Source of the DNA: Actinotignum timonense
GTDB taxonomy: Bacteria; Actinomycetota; Actinomycetes; Actinomycetales; Actinomycetaceae
DNA length: 44,776 nucleotides
NCBI RefSeq assembly: GCF_900155575.1
Contig: NZ_LT706966.1
Location: forward strand, 1,588,182-1,632,957
Direction: 5' to 3'
This document shows, in pieces, positions 1 to 7,985 of this stretch; the first letter of the stretch is position 1; each line of letters begins with the position of its first letter. The notes beneath the pieces are model-generated. The model was given only the letters and a program-made list of their open reading frames with translations, was not told where the DNA came from and did not search any database. The translations under genes and the position numbers were made by a program.

Positions 1-1633
1 AGTTGTGTAAAAGGGACGGGCGCGGGCCGCTGCGCTCGGGAGCATCGCCGCCCGCGGTGCGCGCCACCAGCCCCGTTCCCGAGAGCAGCACCCAGGTCGG
101 ATCATCGGAAACTTCCAGGGGGAGAGCAGCCGGTGCCGCCGCGCTGGCCGCCCCATCCGATTCCAACAGCACGGTGCGCCGCGGGGTCCCGAACTGCTGG
201 GCCACCTCCGTCATCTCGGAAGCCACAACCTCCCGCAGCCGCTCGGGCGAACCGAGGATTTCTTCCAGTTCCGCGATGGTGCGCTCGAGCTCTTCGCGGC
301 GCCCTTCCAGCTCAATCTGGGAGTACTTGGTGAGGCGGCGCAGCCGCAGCTCCAAAATATAATCGGCCTGTGCCTCGGACAGATCAAAAACAGCGATGAG
401 CCGCTCGCGGGCCGCCGCGGTATCCTCCGAAGAACGAATAACCGCGATTACCTCATCAATATTGAGGACGGCGATGAGTAAGCCTTCCACCAGGTGCAAA
501 TCATATTGCGCTGCCCGTAAACGGTGCTCACTGCGCCGGCGCGTCACCGTGATGCGATGCTTAATCCACACCCGCAGCAGTTCCAGCAGCCCCAGGGTTT
601 GCGGCTGACCATCAACCAAAGCCACATTATTAATCCCGAAAGAATCCTCGAGCGGAGTGTGCTGGTAGAGCTGGGCGAGCACCGCCTCGGGGTGGAACCC
701 ATTTTTTACTTCGACGACGAGCCGCATGCCATGGTGCCGGTCGGTCAGGTTTTGGACCCCGGAGACCCCCTGAATTTTCTTGGCGTTAACGGCATCCTTG
801 AGCTTGTCAATGATCTTTTCCGGACCCACAAGATAGGGCAATTCTGTAATAACAATGCCGCGCTTACGGGCGCTGATTTTTTCGATGCGCGCCGTCGCCC
901 TGGTACGGAAAATACCGCGCCCGGTTTCGTACGCCTCCCGGATGCCCTCCAAACCAATAATTTTGCCGCCTTCGGGCAGGTCCGGGCCGGGGATAAAACG
1001 CATAATATCTTCGAGGCTCGCATCCGGGTGGCGCAGCAGGTGCTTCGCCCCGTTAATAACCTCAATAAGATTATGCGGCGGAATATTCGTCGCCATTCCC
1101 ACCGCGATGCCGGAGGAACCATTGACCAGCAGATTCGGGATGGCGGCCGGGAGCACCTCGGGTTGCTGGAGGGTGTTGTCGTAATTGGGGACCATATCGA
1201 CGACGTCCTCGTCCAGCGAAGAAATCATCGCCATGGCCGGGGCCGCCAGGCGTGCCTCGGTATAGCGCGAGGCAGCTGGCCCGTCGTCGAGCGAACCGAA
1301 ATTACCGTGCCCGTCCACCAGCGGCAAGCGCATGGTAAAAGGCTGGGCGAGGCGCACCATCGCGTCATAAATAGCGGTATCACCGTGCGGGTGGAGGCGC
1401 CCCATCACATCACCCACCACGCGCGAAGACTTCACGTGAGCGCGGTCGGGGCGCAGGCCCATCTGCCCCATCTGGAAGAGAATACGGCGCTGCACCGGCT
1501 TGAGACCGTCGCGAGCATCGGGGAGGGCACGCGCGTAAATCACCGAGTAGGAGTACTCGAGGAAGGAGGTGCGCATCTCCTCCGACACGTTAATATCGAC
1601 GATATGTTCCGCGGGACTCGTATTCTTGGGCAT
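1..1633 (-). CDS. parC: DNA topoisomerase IV subunit A (ParC), C-terminus beyond left edge
   Basis: Breakage-reunion subunit of a type IIA topoisomerase; it cuts and rejoins DNA to decatenate chromosomes together with ParE. I translated the minus strand from the ATG at 1633; 544 codons are present and the C-terminal domain lies outside the window. Visible landmarks are [10 protein letters not shown] at residues 81-90 (the quinolone-determining region, with Thr86 and Asp90 at the GyrA Ser83/Asp87 positions) and the active-site tyrosine Tyr124 in ASRYTEARL. The N-terminal wording ([20 protein letters not shown]) fits actinobacterial ParC better than GyrA. No GyrA-box can be examined. There is no Shine-Dalgarno sequence, but GATAAT sits six bases before the ATG, so the message may be leaderless. 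It is divergent from the phosphodiesterase gene, 77 bp away. GyrA is the alternative call and is unlikely. Confidence 0.93.
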   Translation of the reverse strand, partial: MPKNTSPAEHIVDINVSEEMRTSFLEYSYSVIYARALPDARDGLKPVQRRILFQMGQMGLRPDRAHVKSSRVVGDVMGRLHPHGDTAIYDAMVRLAQPFTMRLPLVDGHGNFGSLDDGPAASRYTEARLAAPAMAMISSLDEDVVDMVPNYDNTLQQPEVLPAAIPNLLVNGSSGIAVGMATNIPPHNLIEVINGAKHLLRHPDASLEDIMRFIPGPDLPEGGKIIGLEGIREAYETGRGIFRTRATARIEKISARKRGIVITELPYLVGPEKIIDKLKDAVNAKKIQGVSGVQNLTDRHHGMRLVVEVKNGFHPEAVLAQLYQHTPLEDSFGINNVALVDGQPQTLGLLELLRVWIKHRITVTRRRSEHRLRAAQYDLHLVEGLLIAVLNIDEVIAVIRSSEDTAAARERLIAVFDLSEAQADYILELRLRRLTKYSQIELEGRREELERTIAELEEILGSPERLREVVASEMTEVAQQFGTPRRTVLLESDGAASAAAPAALPLEVSDDPTWVLLSGTGLVARTAGGDAPERSGPRPSLLHN

Positions 1634-1710
1634 TGCTCAATTATCCCGCTTTTTGGCCGCGCGCGGGGCGGCGGCGCAGGAGTGTCGAGGCGGAAAGTAG
1701 ACTGAGAGGC

Positions 1711-2859
1711 ATGACTGAGCTTCCTGTGCTGCCCGCCGCGCGCTCGCTGCGCGCCGTCCTGGGTGAATGTTTAGCCGCCTGCGGGGTGCTGCCCGAAATG
1801 GAATCCGCGGCGGCGGAAACGGAGCGGGCTGGCGTGCTGGACTTGCCGCGTGCCAGCCGGGTCTGCCTCGTCCTCGTGGATGGGTTAGGGGCGGAAAATC
1901 TGGCGGCGCGCATTGGCCACGCGCCCACTCTGCGCGCTCTCACCGCGCGCGAACCGCTCACCTCCACCGCGCCATCCACCACCGCGGCCGCCCTCACCAC
2001 GCTGGGTACCGGGGAACTCCCCGGGCGCACCGCGATGCTGTCCTACTCCCTGCGCTCCCCGCGCACCGGCCGCAATTTCTCCCTAATTAGCTGGGAGGAT
2101 AGCGGGCTCAATCCGGAAGAATGGCAGCCGTTCCCCACCTGGGCGCAGCGCCTGGAAGCCGCCCGGCCCGGCATAGCCAAGCAGCTAGGGGCCATCCAGG
2201 ATCCGGACCATATCGGTTCGGGGCTAACCCGGGCCGCCTGGCGCGGCTTTACCGCGATCGGGGGCCCGGCCCTTGATGACCGGGTGCACCTAGCCGCGCG
2301 CTTCCTGCGGGAGGGCGGGCGTTTCGCCTACCTGTACTGGGGGGAAGTTGATCACCGCGGGCACCGCTGGGGAGCCACCAGCGAAGAATGGACCATGGCG
2401 CTCGAAGATCTGGACGCCGGAATCCGCCTGCTCACCCGGCTGCTTCCCCCGGATACCCTGCTGGTCCTCACCGCTGATCACGGCATGGTCGATCCGAGCG
2501 AGCGCATCGATGTAGCCACCACGCCGGCACTGAGCGAAGGCGTGGACCTGTATTCCGGGGAAGAACGCGCGGTGCATCTCTACACCCGGGAACCGGAAGC
2601 GGTCGCGGCACGCTGGCGGGACTACCTGGGGGAGCGCTCCTGGATCTACACAAAAAAGGAAGCCATCGCCACCGGTATGTTCGGGCCGGTCACCGCGCAG
2701 GCACGCGAAGCTATGGGCGATGTGCTCGCTTTCCAGCGCGGCCCCCTCAGCGTGGTTCACACCGGGCAGATGCAGCCGGGCGCCACCTTTATGCGTGGGG
2801 TCCACGGTTCGCTTACCCCCACGGAAATGCTGATTCCCCTGCTCCTGGAGCTCACGTAG
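1711..2859 (+). CDS. Alkaline phosphatase superfamily nucleotide pyrophosphatase/phosphodiesterase
   Basis: Predicted metal-dependent phosphodiesterase of 382 residues. Metal-site motifs of the superfamily are visible: VLVDGLG (Asp57), the nucleophile region TSTAPSTTAAALTTLGTG (Thr91 aligns with the NPP nucleophile), GEVDHRGHRWG, TADHGM and a C-terminal RGVHGSLTP. The substrate cannot be read from sequence. I see no signal peptide, so a cytoplasmic location is likely. An upstream in-frame start at 1633 would overlap the parC start, so I prefer the ATG at 1711, although its GAGAGG is very close to the start. In other actinobacteria a gene of this family also lies beside parC and sepH. It converges with sepH; the stop codons are about 10 bp apart. 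Confidence 0.85.
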   Translation: MTELPVLPAARSLRAVLGECLAACGVLPEMESAAAETERAGVLDLPRASRVCLVLVDGLGAENLAARIGHAPTLRALTAREPLTSTAPSTTAAALTTLGTGELPGRTAMLSYSLRSPRTGRNFSLISWEDSGLNPEEWQPFPTWAQRLEAARPGIAKQLGAIQDPDHIGSGLTRAAWRGFTAIGGPALDDRVHLAARFLREGGRFAYLYWGEVDHRGHRWGATSEEWTMALEDLDAGIRLLTRLLPPDTLLVLTADHGMVDPSERIDVATTPALSEGVDLYSGEERAVHLYTREPEAVAARWRDYLGERSWIYTKKEAIATGMFGPVTAQAREAMGDVLAFQRGPLSVVHTGQMQPGATFMRGVHGSLTPTEMLIPLLLELT

Positions 2860-2869
2860 CGCGCCTGAA

Positions 2870-4120
2870 CTAGTCCTTTTTACCGAAGACGATCTCATCC
2901 CAGGACGGCATAGTGGGCCGATCCGTGCGCTTGCGCCCGCGCCGCGCCTCGGTAGCTGCCGGAGTGGCTTTCTCCGGTGCGCTAGCCGGGGCCGTTTTAT
3001 CGGGCGCCGGTGTGGAGGCCGCCGTGGGTGCCGGCGCGGGAGCCGGACTCTCTATTGCTGTACCACTAGCCGCATCCGTACCGCTCGGTTCCGCGCCCGC
3101 ACCGGAGACCGCCCCAGCACCCGCGTCAGAACCAGCACCCGCATCCGAACCGGAAGCCGGGCGAAGCACCGGGGCCGGTGCCAGCTCCTCGGGTTCCAGC
3201 AACGCCCGCTGGCCGGGCAGCTGCCCCTCGCGCGAGGGCAGGGAAACGATGGTGGCCGGAGCCCGCAGCTCCTCTTCATCTTCGGGAGCCCGATGCGCCC
3301 CATCCCATTCATCGGGATCAACATCATGATCGGCATCCGGCATGGGCCGTGACTTACCGCGCTGAGAATCCAGCGAGGCCAGCACCTCATCAATAGAGGC
3401 GCGCGCCGGGGGAGTATCCACCGCGTTCGGGAGGGCCGCCGCCGGGGAGGCCACCGCGGCGGGAACCGCCGCGGGCGTCGTCGTACCGGAAAAAACAGGA
3501 TCCGCAGGTCCCGGCACCACCGCGGGGGTGTGATCCGGGCGCCACGGGCCGGCATCGGCCGTGAGGGAGGTCTCCGAAAGCCAGGAGGCCTCATCATTAC
3601 GGGCCTGGAGAGTGTGGCGATCCGTATCAATAAACCAGCGGGCCTCGTGCTCGCGGCCGGCGGAGATAAACCGCACAATCAGCGCCCAGGGCTGCCCGGC
3701 CTCACGCACCGCATCCCACGTAATCGACGCGGTATCCACATCGCGGGCAACCAGCCGCGATGTGACGAGTTCTTCAACTGTGAAACCTCCCACATCGCGC
3801 CCGAGGGTGTAGTTCCGGGCCTGCGCCGCGGTGTAGTTACGCTCGGCAATAATGGGGTGAGCCAGGGCGGAGATACGCGAAGGAGGCAGCGCGGCCATCT
3901 CGGAAATGTCATCAACGCTGCGGCCGGCCCGCACCAAAGCTTGGATTTCGCGCGGCCCCATCGGAGTGATCTCCTCGTCCGGAGCGCTGGGATGGGGATC
4001 CTTACGCAGGGCCGCCCGCAGATCATCAGTGACGGGCAGCAGGTAGCGATTGCCCTCCTCATCATTAAGCGTGAGGTTGTGACCGTCGGGTTGCAAGCCG
4101 AGCAGCTCCAGCTTTTTCAT
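2870..4120 (-). CDS. sepH: Cell division protein SepH (DUF3071)
   Basis: SepH binds FtsZ and promotes its assembly at division septa in streptomycetes and mycobacteria. The 416-residue product shows the family layout. The conserved N-terminal DUF3071 region (about 1-175) contains a helix-turn-helix-like segment around residues 55-105 (GPREIQALVRAGRSVDDIS). A long Ala/Pro/Gly-rich linker follows, and then the C-terminal motif RPTMPSWDEIVFG. The linker includes a GSDAGA-type repeat encoded by two near-identical 18-bp units at 3116-3151. The start at 4120 is chosen because AAGGGAAGAG precedes it; a GTG eight codons upstream (4144) is possible. The gene is divergent from DUF4193. The homology is clear; function in this organism is inferred. 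Confidence 0.9.
   Translation of the reverse strand: MKKLELLGLQPDGHNLTLNDEEGNRYLLPVTDDLRAALRKDPHPSAPDEEITPMGPREIQALVRAGRSVDDISEMAALPPSRISALAHPIIAERNYTAAQARNYTLGRDVGGFTVEELVTSRLVARDVDTASITWDAVREAGQPWALIVRFISAGREHEARWFIDTDRHTLQARNDEASWLSETSLTADAGPWRPDHTPAVVPGPADPVFSGTTTPAAVPAAVASPAAALPNAVDTPPARASIDEVLASLDSQRGKSRPMPDADHDVDPDEWDGAHRAPEDEEELRAPATIVSLPSREGQLPGQRALLEPEELAPAPVLRPASGSDAGAGSDAGAGAVSGAGAEPSGTDAASGTAIESPAPAPAPTAASTPAPDKTAPASAPEKATPAATEARRGRKRTDRPTMPSWDEIVFGKKD
3116..3151. repeat. 18-bp tandem repeat in the sepH linker
   Basis: Two adjacent 18-bp copies (3116-3133 and 3134-3151) beginning AGCACCCGC differ at two positions. They encode repeated Ala/Gly/Ser/Asp residues in the disordered SepH linker, and length variation here should keep the reading frame. 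Confidence 0.6.
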
Positions 4121-4195
4121 CTCTTCCCTTACTCTTGGTACCACTCTTAGGGTGCCACCTCCGGGCCCGAAAAGCAGGCATTGGGCGCGGGTGTG

Positions 4196-4224
4196 TTTCC
4201 ATGTGGCGCGGGTGCTGTTACACT
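4196..4224 (+). promoter_or_regulatory. Candidate promoter of the DUF4193 gene
   Basis: TTTCCA (4196-4201) and TACACT (4219-4224) are separated by 17 bp. Each box matches the sigma-70 consensus at four of six positions. The start codon is about 120 bp downstream, which would give a long leader. The sepH gene starts 75 bp upstream on the other strand. Confidence 0.35.
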
Positions 4225-4345
4225 AAGCGCGCAGTACCACCCGTCAGGACCATACGCGAGGGCGGAAAGATCCGTTTCTCGCGGGTGGACGCCGGTTCGT
4301 GCGGAATCCACCGCATGGACCCCGGCACTTTTGGAGAGTGACTTT

Positions 4346-4645
4346 ATGGCAACAGATTACGATGCTCCGCGCAAGCAAGACGAGGAGCTCCGCGAGGATT
4401 CCTTCGAGCAGCTCGCCGGGCGGCGCTCGGATCAGCAATCCGGTGCGGTCGATGAGGACGAGGTCGAAGCGGCCGAGGGCTTTGAGCTGCCCGGCGCGGA
4501 CCTGTCCAATGTTGAGCTATCCGTCAATGTGATTCCGGCCCAGGATGATGAATTCACCTGCTCGCAGTGCTTCCTGGTTCACCACCGCTCCCAATTGGAT
4601 CACGTGGAAGATGGCCTACCCGTCTGCGTGGATTGCGCGGGCTAG
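4346..4645 (+). CDS. DUF4193 family small zinc-ribbon-like protein
   Basis: This 99-residue acidic protein belongs to the actinobacterial DUF4193 family (the Rv2699c group of mycobacteria). The N-terminus MATDYDAPRK, the central FELPGADLSN and the end FTCSQCFLVHHRSQL plus CVDC are diagnostic. The two Cys-X2-Cys pairs can form a zinc ribbon. Its biochemical role is not established. The start is set by GGAGAG at 4333-4338, seven bases before the ATG. In many actinobacteria DUF3093 and dut lie between this gene and DUF3710; here they are absent and only an intergenic hairpin separates the two. Confidence 0.9.
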   Translation: MATDYDAPRKQDEELREDSFEQLAGRRSDQQSGAVDEDEVEAAEGFELPGADLSNVELSVNVIPAQDDEFTCSQCFLVHHRSQLDHVEDGLPVCVDCAG

Positions 4646-4707
4646 CGAGAAACGAGCTCGCGTGCGGCGGTTACGTTTGCGGCACGCGAAGAAGAAGTAC
4701 GACGACG

Positions 4708-4727
4708 CCGCGGCCCACGGGCCGCGG
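4708..4727 (+). terminator. GC-rich hairpin between DUF4193 and DUF3710
   Basis: A perfect 9-bp inverted repeat (CCGCGGCCC and GGGCCGCGG) around two bases lies 62 bp after the DUF4193 stop. No T-run follows, so it would be an actinobacterial hairpin-only terminator or a processing site. The rest of the 182-bp gap carries TAGACT at 4786-4791, a possible -10 box for DUF3710 without a clear -35. Confidence 0.5.
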
Positions 4728-4827
4728 TATCTCACTACAGTGCATCCCTACGGTGGGTGCATTCCACGAGGGTGAGCTCCCTCAGTAGACTAGAGGGAAT
4801 GAAGGAATCGGGACGAGGAGTATAAGC

Positions 4828-5589
4828 ATGGCATGGTTCTCACGGCGGAAGAAAAACGAGGCCCCGGCATCGCAGCCGGACGAACGTGACGAAGCCGGCC
4901 AGGACCTCGCCGCGGATAACTCCGGCGTGGCGGATGGCGCTGCCTGCAATGCTGATGCCGGTAGCGTAGATGCCGGCAATGCCGCGGCCGGCCCGAAGGC
5001 ACGCGGCCCCTATGATGAATCGGAAGCTCCGGAGAATCCCGCGCTTATTGACGGCGGGGCCCTGCGCCTGCCGATCCTGCCCGATGCCACCATGCAATTC
5101 TCGGTTGATCGCGAACGCCAGGTCGTGCTTGGCGTGGTCTACATGATGGGCGATTCCGCGGTGCAATTACAGGTTTTCGCCGCCCCGAAATCCACCGGTC
5201 TGTGGGAGGACATCCGCGTAGAAGTTATCTCTTCCATCGCCAACCAGGGCGGGCGCTTCCAGGAAGCCGAAGGGGAGTACGGCCCGGAAATTCAAGCCCA
5301 GATGCCCGCGGAGAACGGCCGGGTGCCGGTGCGCTTCATCGGTATTGACGGCCCGCGCTGGCTGCTGCGGGTAGCCGTGACCGGGCGCGGGGCGGTAGAC
5401 CCAGCTCGCGGCACCGAAGTACTCCACCGCGTTCTCGATGATCTGGTGGTGGTGCGCGGCACTCAGGCCATCCCGCCGCGTGAATTGCTTCCCCTCGCCC
5501 TTCCCCAGCAGGGCGAACCGGAACCCGAAACGCCGGATACCGGCATTGAGCTGCCCAAGCGCGGCCCGGAAATCCAAGAGATCCGCTAG
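4828..5589 (+). CDS. DUF3710 domain-containing protein
   Basis: This 253-residue cytoplasmic protein of unknown function belongs to a family found at this position in many actinobacteria (the Rv2696c group), usually beside dut. The N-terminal 75 residues are charged and low in complexity (KKNEAPASQPDERDE). The folded part starts near LRLPILPDATMQFSVD and includes GIDGPRWLLRVAVTGRGA, the best-conserved stretch. GGACGAGGAG at 4811-4820 supports the start. It is followed after 22 bp by the OB-fold gene and then DUF3159, all on the same strand, so an operon is likely. Confidence 0.87.
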   Translation: MAWFSRRKKNEAPASQPDERDEAGQDLAADNSGVADGAACNADAGSVDAGNAAAGPKARGPYDESEAPENPALIDGGALRLPILPDATMQFSVDRERQVVLGVVYMMGDSAVQLQVFAAPKSTGLWEDIRVEVISSIANQGGRFQEAEGEYGPEIQAQMPAENGRVPVRFIGIDGPRWLLRVAVTGRGAVDPARGTEVLHRVLDDLVVVRGTQAIPPRELLPLALPQQGEPEPETPDTGIELPKRGPEIQEIR

Positions 5590-5611
5590 TTAGCTCGATA
5601 GTTAGGTACCT

Positions 5612-5863
5612 ATGGCTACGCCGGTGTGGGTGACGGGGGATATTATCGCCATCACGTACCCGGGCGCCCCCGGCGGAAACGGGGCACATACCCCGGAGGT
5701 GCGCATCGCCGTGGAAACCACCGCGGGGCTCCTCACCCTTATTTTCCAAGGGCGGCGCACCATCGATTGCGTGCGAGTCGGGGACCGCATTCGCGCCCGG
5801 GTGGTGCCATTGCGGCGCCGGGGCGTGCTGGTAGCATATAACCCGGAATATACGGTGCTTTAG
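5612..5863 (+). CDS. Small OB-fold nucleic-acid-binding-type protein
   Basis: This 83-residue protein matches the core of the actinobacterial OB-fold family found next to DUF3710 and DUF3159 (the Rv2694c group). The recognisable part is LIFQGRRTIDCVRVGDRIRA followed by YNPEYTVL at the end, corresponding to family motifs of the form LVWLGRR...G and NPRYEL. Homologues are usually somewhat longer at the N-terminus, so this is a short version. The ribosome-binding site is weak (GTTAGG). A binding partner cannot be deduced. Confidence 0.75.
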   Translation: MATPVWVTGDIIAITYPGAPGGNGAHTPEVRIAVETTAGLLTLIFQGRRTIDCVRVGDRIRARVVPLRRRGVLVAYNPEYTVL

Positions 5864-5911
5864 CGAGTACCCTCGCATCCGTACCGCCCACGTCACAAGC
5901 CGGGAGGACCC

Positions 5912-6610
5912 ATGGAAACCACCACACCCGGCGGCGGCCTGCGCGCGGTACTCGGGGAAGAATTCGACGCCTGGAAAGCTATTGGCGGGGTGCGCGGCGT
6001 TATCGAAGCCAATGTTCCCGCCCTCGTTTTTGTCATTATTTATTTGGCCACCCGCAATATTCCCCTGGCGGTGCTCGTACCCCTGGGCATGGCGATCCTG
6101 GCCATCCTGGTGCGGCTCATCCAACGCATTGACGTGATGCCGGCCCTCGGCGGGCTCTTCGTGGTGGGAATCTCCGCCTTCTTCGCCTGGCGATCCGGGC
6201 GCGCGGAAACCTATTTCCTCCCCGGCTTCCTCACCAACGCCGCCTACGCGGTAGGCGTAACGATTTCCCTCCTCATCCGGCGGCCCATCATGGGCTATAT
6301 CATCGGGATGCTGCGCGGGGATATTGCCAGCTGGCGCAGCGCCACCCACCCGGCCGCCCGGCTCACCTACCGGCGCTACACCCGCATTACGTGGCTGTGG
6401 CTCGCCATGTTCGCTGGCCGCGTCGTCGTACAATTACCCTTCTTTATCAGCGGTAATACCGCGGCGCTAGGCGTTATCAAAATTATTGCCGGGCCGGTGC
6501 TGTTCTGCCTGGTCCTGTGGGCCACCTGGCTACTGGTGCGCGGTCTACCGCCCGCCAGTACCTACCTGGAGCCTTCCGAATCCGCGGCGGATTCCCCCTC
6601 CGTATCCTGA
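5912..6610 (+). CDS. DUF3159 family integral membrane protein
   Basis: A 232-residue polytopic membrane protein of the actinobacterial DUF3159 family, function unknown. Hydrophobic segments are at about residues 30-46, 48-65, 70-88, 100-120, 155-175 and 185-210. A charged middle part (GDIASWRSATHPAARLTYRRY) precedes the last two segments. GGGAGG seven bases before the ATG supports the start. It closes the DUF3710/OB-fold cluster. Its last 49 bp overlap the 3' end of the convergent trkA gene, an unusual antisense overlap. Confidence 0.88.
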   Translation: METTTPGGGLRAVLGEEFDAWKAIGGVRGVIEANVPALVFVIIYLATRNIPLAVLVPLGMAILAILVRLIQRIDVMPALGGLFVVGISAFFAWRSGRAETYFLPGFLTNAAYAVGVTISLLIRRPIMGYIIGMLRGDIASWRSATHPAARLTYRRYTRITWLWLAMFAGRVVVQLPFFISGNTAALGVIKIIAGPVLFCLVLWATWLLVRGLPPASTYLEPSESAADSPSVS

Positions 6611-7287
6611 GCGGGAGCCACCGGGCGGGGCCGGAAATAGTTCTTGAGGGCGGACATATTCACATCGTCCCCGCCGTCAATAAGGAGCACCTGGTCATCC
6701 ACGTCCACGATGAGATCGGCATCGGCCGTGAGGGGCACGCCGTCGCGAATAATAGCGTTAATGGCGACCCCGGCAGGAAGCTCAATATCACTAATGGCGC
6801 TGCCTACCACCGGGGCCTCGGCGGATACCGAAACCTGCCACAGGCTCGCCCCGCTGCGGTGGAAACGCATGACCTGGGTGAGGGAGCCATCCGAGACCGC
6901 ATCCTCCACCAGGGAAGCCATAATGCGCGGGGTGGATACGGTCACGTCCACGCCCCAGGCGTCGGTGAAAAGCCATTCATTACGTGGGTTATTCACGCGC
7001 GCGATGGTGCGGGCGATCCCGAACTCGGTTTTCGCCAGCAAGGACACCACCAGATTCACTTTGTCATCCCCGGTGGCGCAGACGATAATATCCGCCTCCG
7101 CGGCGCCCGCCTCGCGCAGCGCGGGAACTTCGCAGGCATCGGCCAGGTGCCAATCCGCATCCGAAGCGCTCGAAATGCGCATAGCGGAAGGCTTCTTATC
7201 CACAATCGAAATGGAATGCTCGGATTTGAGGAGTTCGCGGGCCACCGACACCCCGACCGCGCCGGCCCCAATAATGAGAATATTCAC
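6562..7287 (-). CDS. TrkA-family potassium uptake regulator, second copy (RCK domain)
   Basis: Cytoplasmic NAD(H)-binding regulator of a potassium uptake channel. The 241 residues comprise a TrkA-N Rossmann domain (GAGAVG at 7-12, acidic Asp30 in SIVDKK) and a TrkA-C domain from about residue 140 (SGASLWQVSVSAEAPVVGS), plus a short acidic tail. The start is GTG at 7287; its GTGA overlaps the stop of the upstream trkA copy, indicating coupled translation. Paired trkA genes at this locus are known in actinobacteria (ceoB/ceoC in mycobacteria). No TrkH/KtrB membrane subunit lies in this window. The 3' end overlaps DUF3159 by 49 bp. Confidence 0.9.
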   Translation of the reverse strand: MNILIIGAGAVGVSVARELLKSEHSISIVDKKPSAMRISSASDADWHLADACEVPALREAGAAEADIIVCATGDDKVNLVVSLLAKTEFGIARTIARVNNPRNEWLFTDAWGVDVTVSTPRIMASLVEDAVSDGSLTQVMRFHRSGASLWQVSVSAEAPVVGSAISDIELPAGVAINAIIRDGVPLTADADLIVDVDDQVLLIDGGDDVNMSALKNYFRPRPVAPAQDTEGESAADSEGSR

Positions 7288-7946
7288 TGCGCACCTTCCG
7301 ATTTGAGCAGCACGTGTTGCACGCCGGAAGCATTCTCAGAAGCGACGAGCACTTTGAGGGTGTCCCCGTCCTGGATCACGGTGTCGCTATGGGGGAGGAG
7401 CCCGGCCAGACTGCGGATAATATAGGCGACCCGCGCCCCGGTTTCCTCTTCCACATCCGCCACGGTGCGCCCGAACCAGCGCCGATCCACCGCCACCTCA
7501 ATAAGGGAAATCCGGGCGAGGGGATCACGGAATTCGTGGTGGGGGCCCAGCGGGATGAGCTCGCGCAGCACCCGGTCCGCCGTCCAGCGCACCGGGGCCA
7601 CCGTGGCGATTCCGAGCCGTTCGTAGATAATCGCACGGGTCGGGTCATAGACCCGCGCCACCACATTGGTGAGCCCGAATGTTTCGCGCGCCACCCGGGC
7701 GGCGATGATATTCGAGTTATCGCCTGAGGAAACGGCGGCGAAGCCGGCGGCGTCGTCGATATTCGCGCGCGCTAACACATCACGGTCGAAACCCACGCCG
7801 GTGATCTGCTGCCCCGGGAAATCTTCGGGGAGCTTGCGGAAAGCTTCGGCGTCCTGGTCGATAATGGCCACCGAATGGCCGATGGCGGAAAGCGAGAGCG
7901 CCAGCGCGGCACCCACGCGCCCGCATCCCATAATTACGAAGTGCAC
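7284..7946 (-). CDS. TrkA-family potassium uptake regulator, first copy (RCK domain)
   Basis: A 220-residue RCK protein with a TrkA-N nucleotide-binding fold (MGCGRVG near residues 6-12, Asp31 in AIIDQD) and a TrkA-C domain from about residue 140 (ARISLIEVAVDRRWFGRTVAD). It is the first gene of a two-gene operon and probably forms a hetero-oligomer with the second copy. The start is GTG at 7946. No Shine-Dalgarno sequence is visible, but TAGCGT stands six bases upstream of the GTG, so a leaderless transcript is plausible. It is divergent from the APC-like gene with only 39 bp between starts. Confidence 0.9.
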   Translation of the reverse strand: MHFVIMGCGRVGAALALSLSAIGHSVAIIDQDAEAFRKLPEDFPGQQITGVGFDRDVLARANIDDAAGFAAVSSGDNSNIIAARVARETFGLTNVVARVYDPTRAIIYERLGIATVAPVRWTADRVLRELIPLGPHHEFRDPLARISLIEVAVDRRWFGRTVADVEEETGARVAYIIRSLAGLLPHSDTVIQDGDTLKVLVASENASGVQHVLLKSEGAQ

Positions 7947-7985
7947 TACATTACGCTACCGCAAAGCGGGTACCGTATCCTAGTG

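Noticed and set aside
524-1705. Long plus-strand frame of 393 codons
   Set aside because: It is antisense to parC, whose minus-strand translation carries the full topoisomerase motifs; the plus-strand product resembles nothing.
4135-4341. 68-codon frame upstream of DUF4193
   Set aside because: It lies over the sepH start and the DUF4193 leader, with no ribosome-binding site or family similarity.
5336-6433. 365-codon minus-strand frame
   Set aside because: It spans antisense to three plus-strand genes (DUF3710, OB-fold, DUF3159) that each have family matches.
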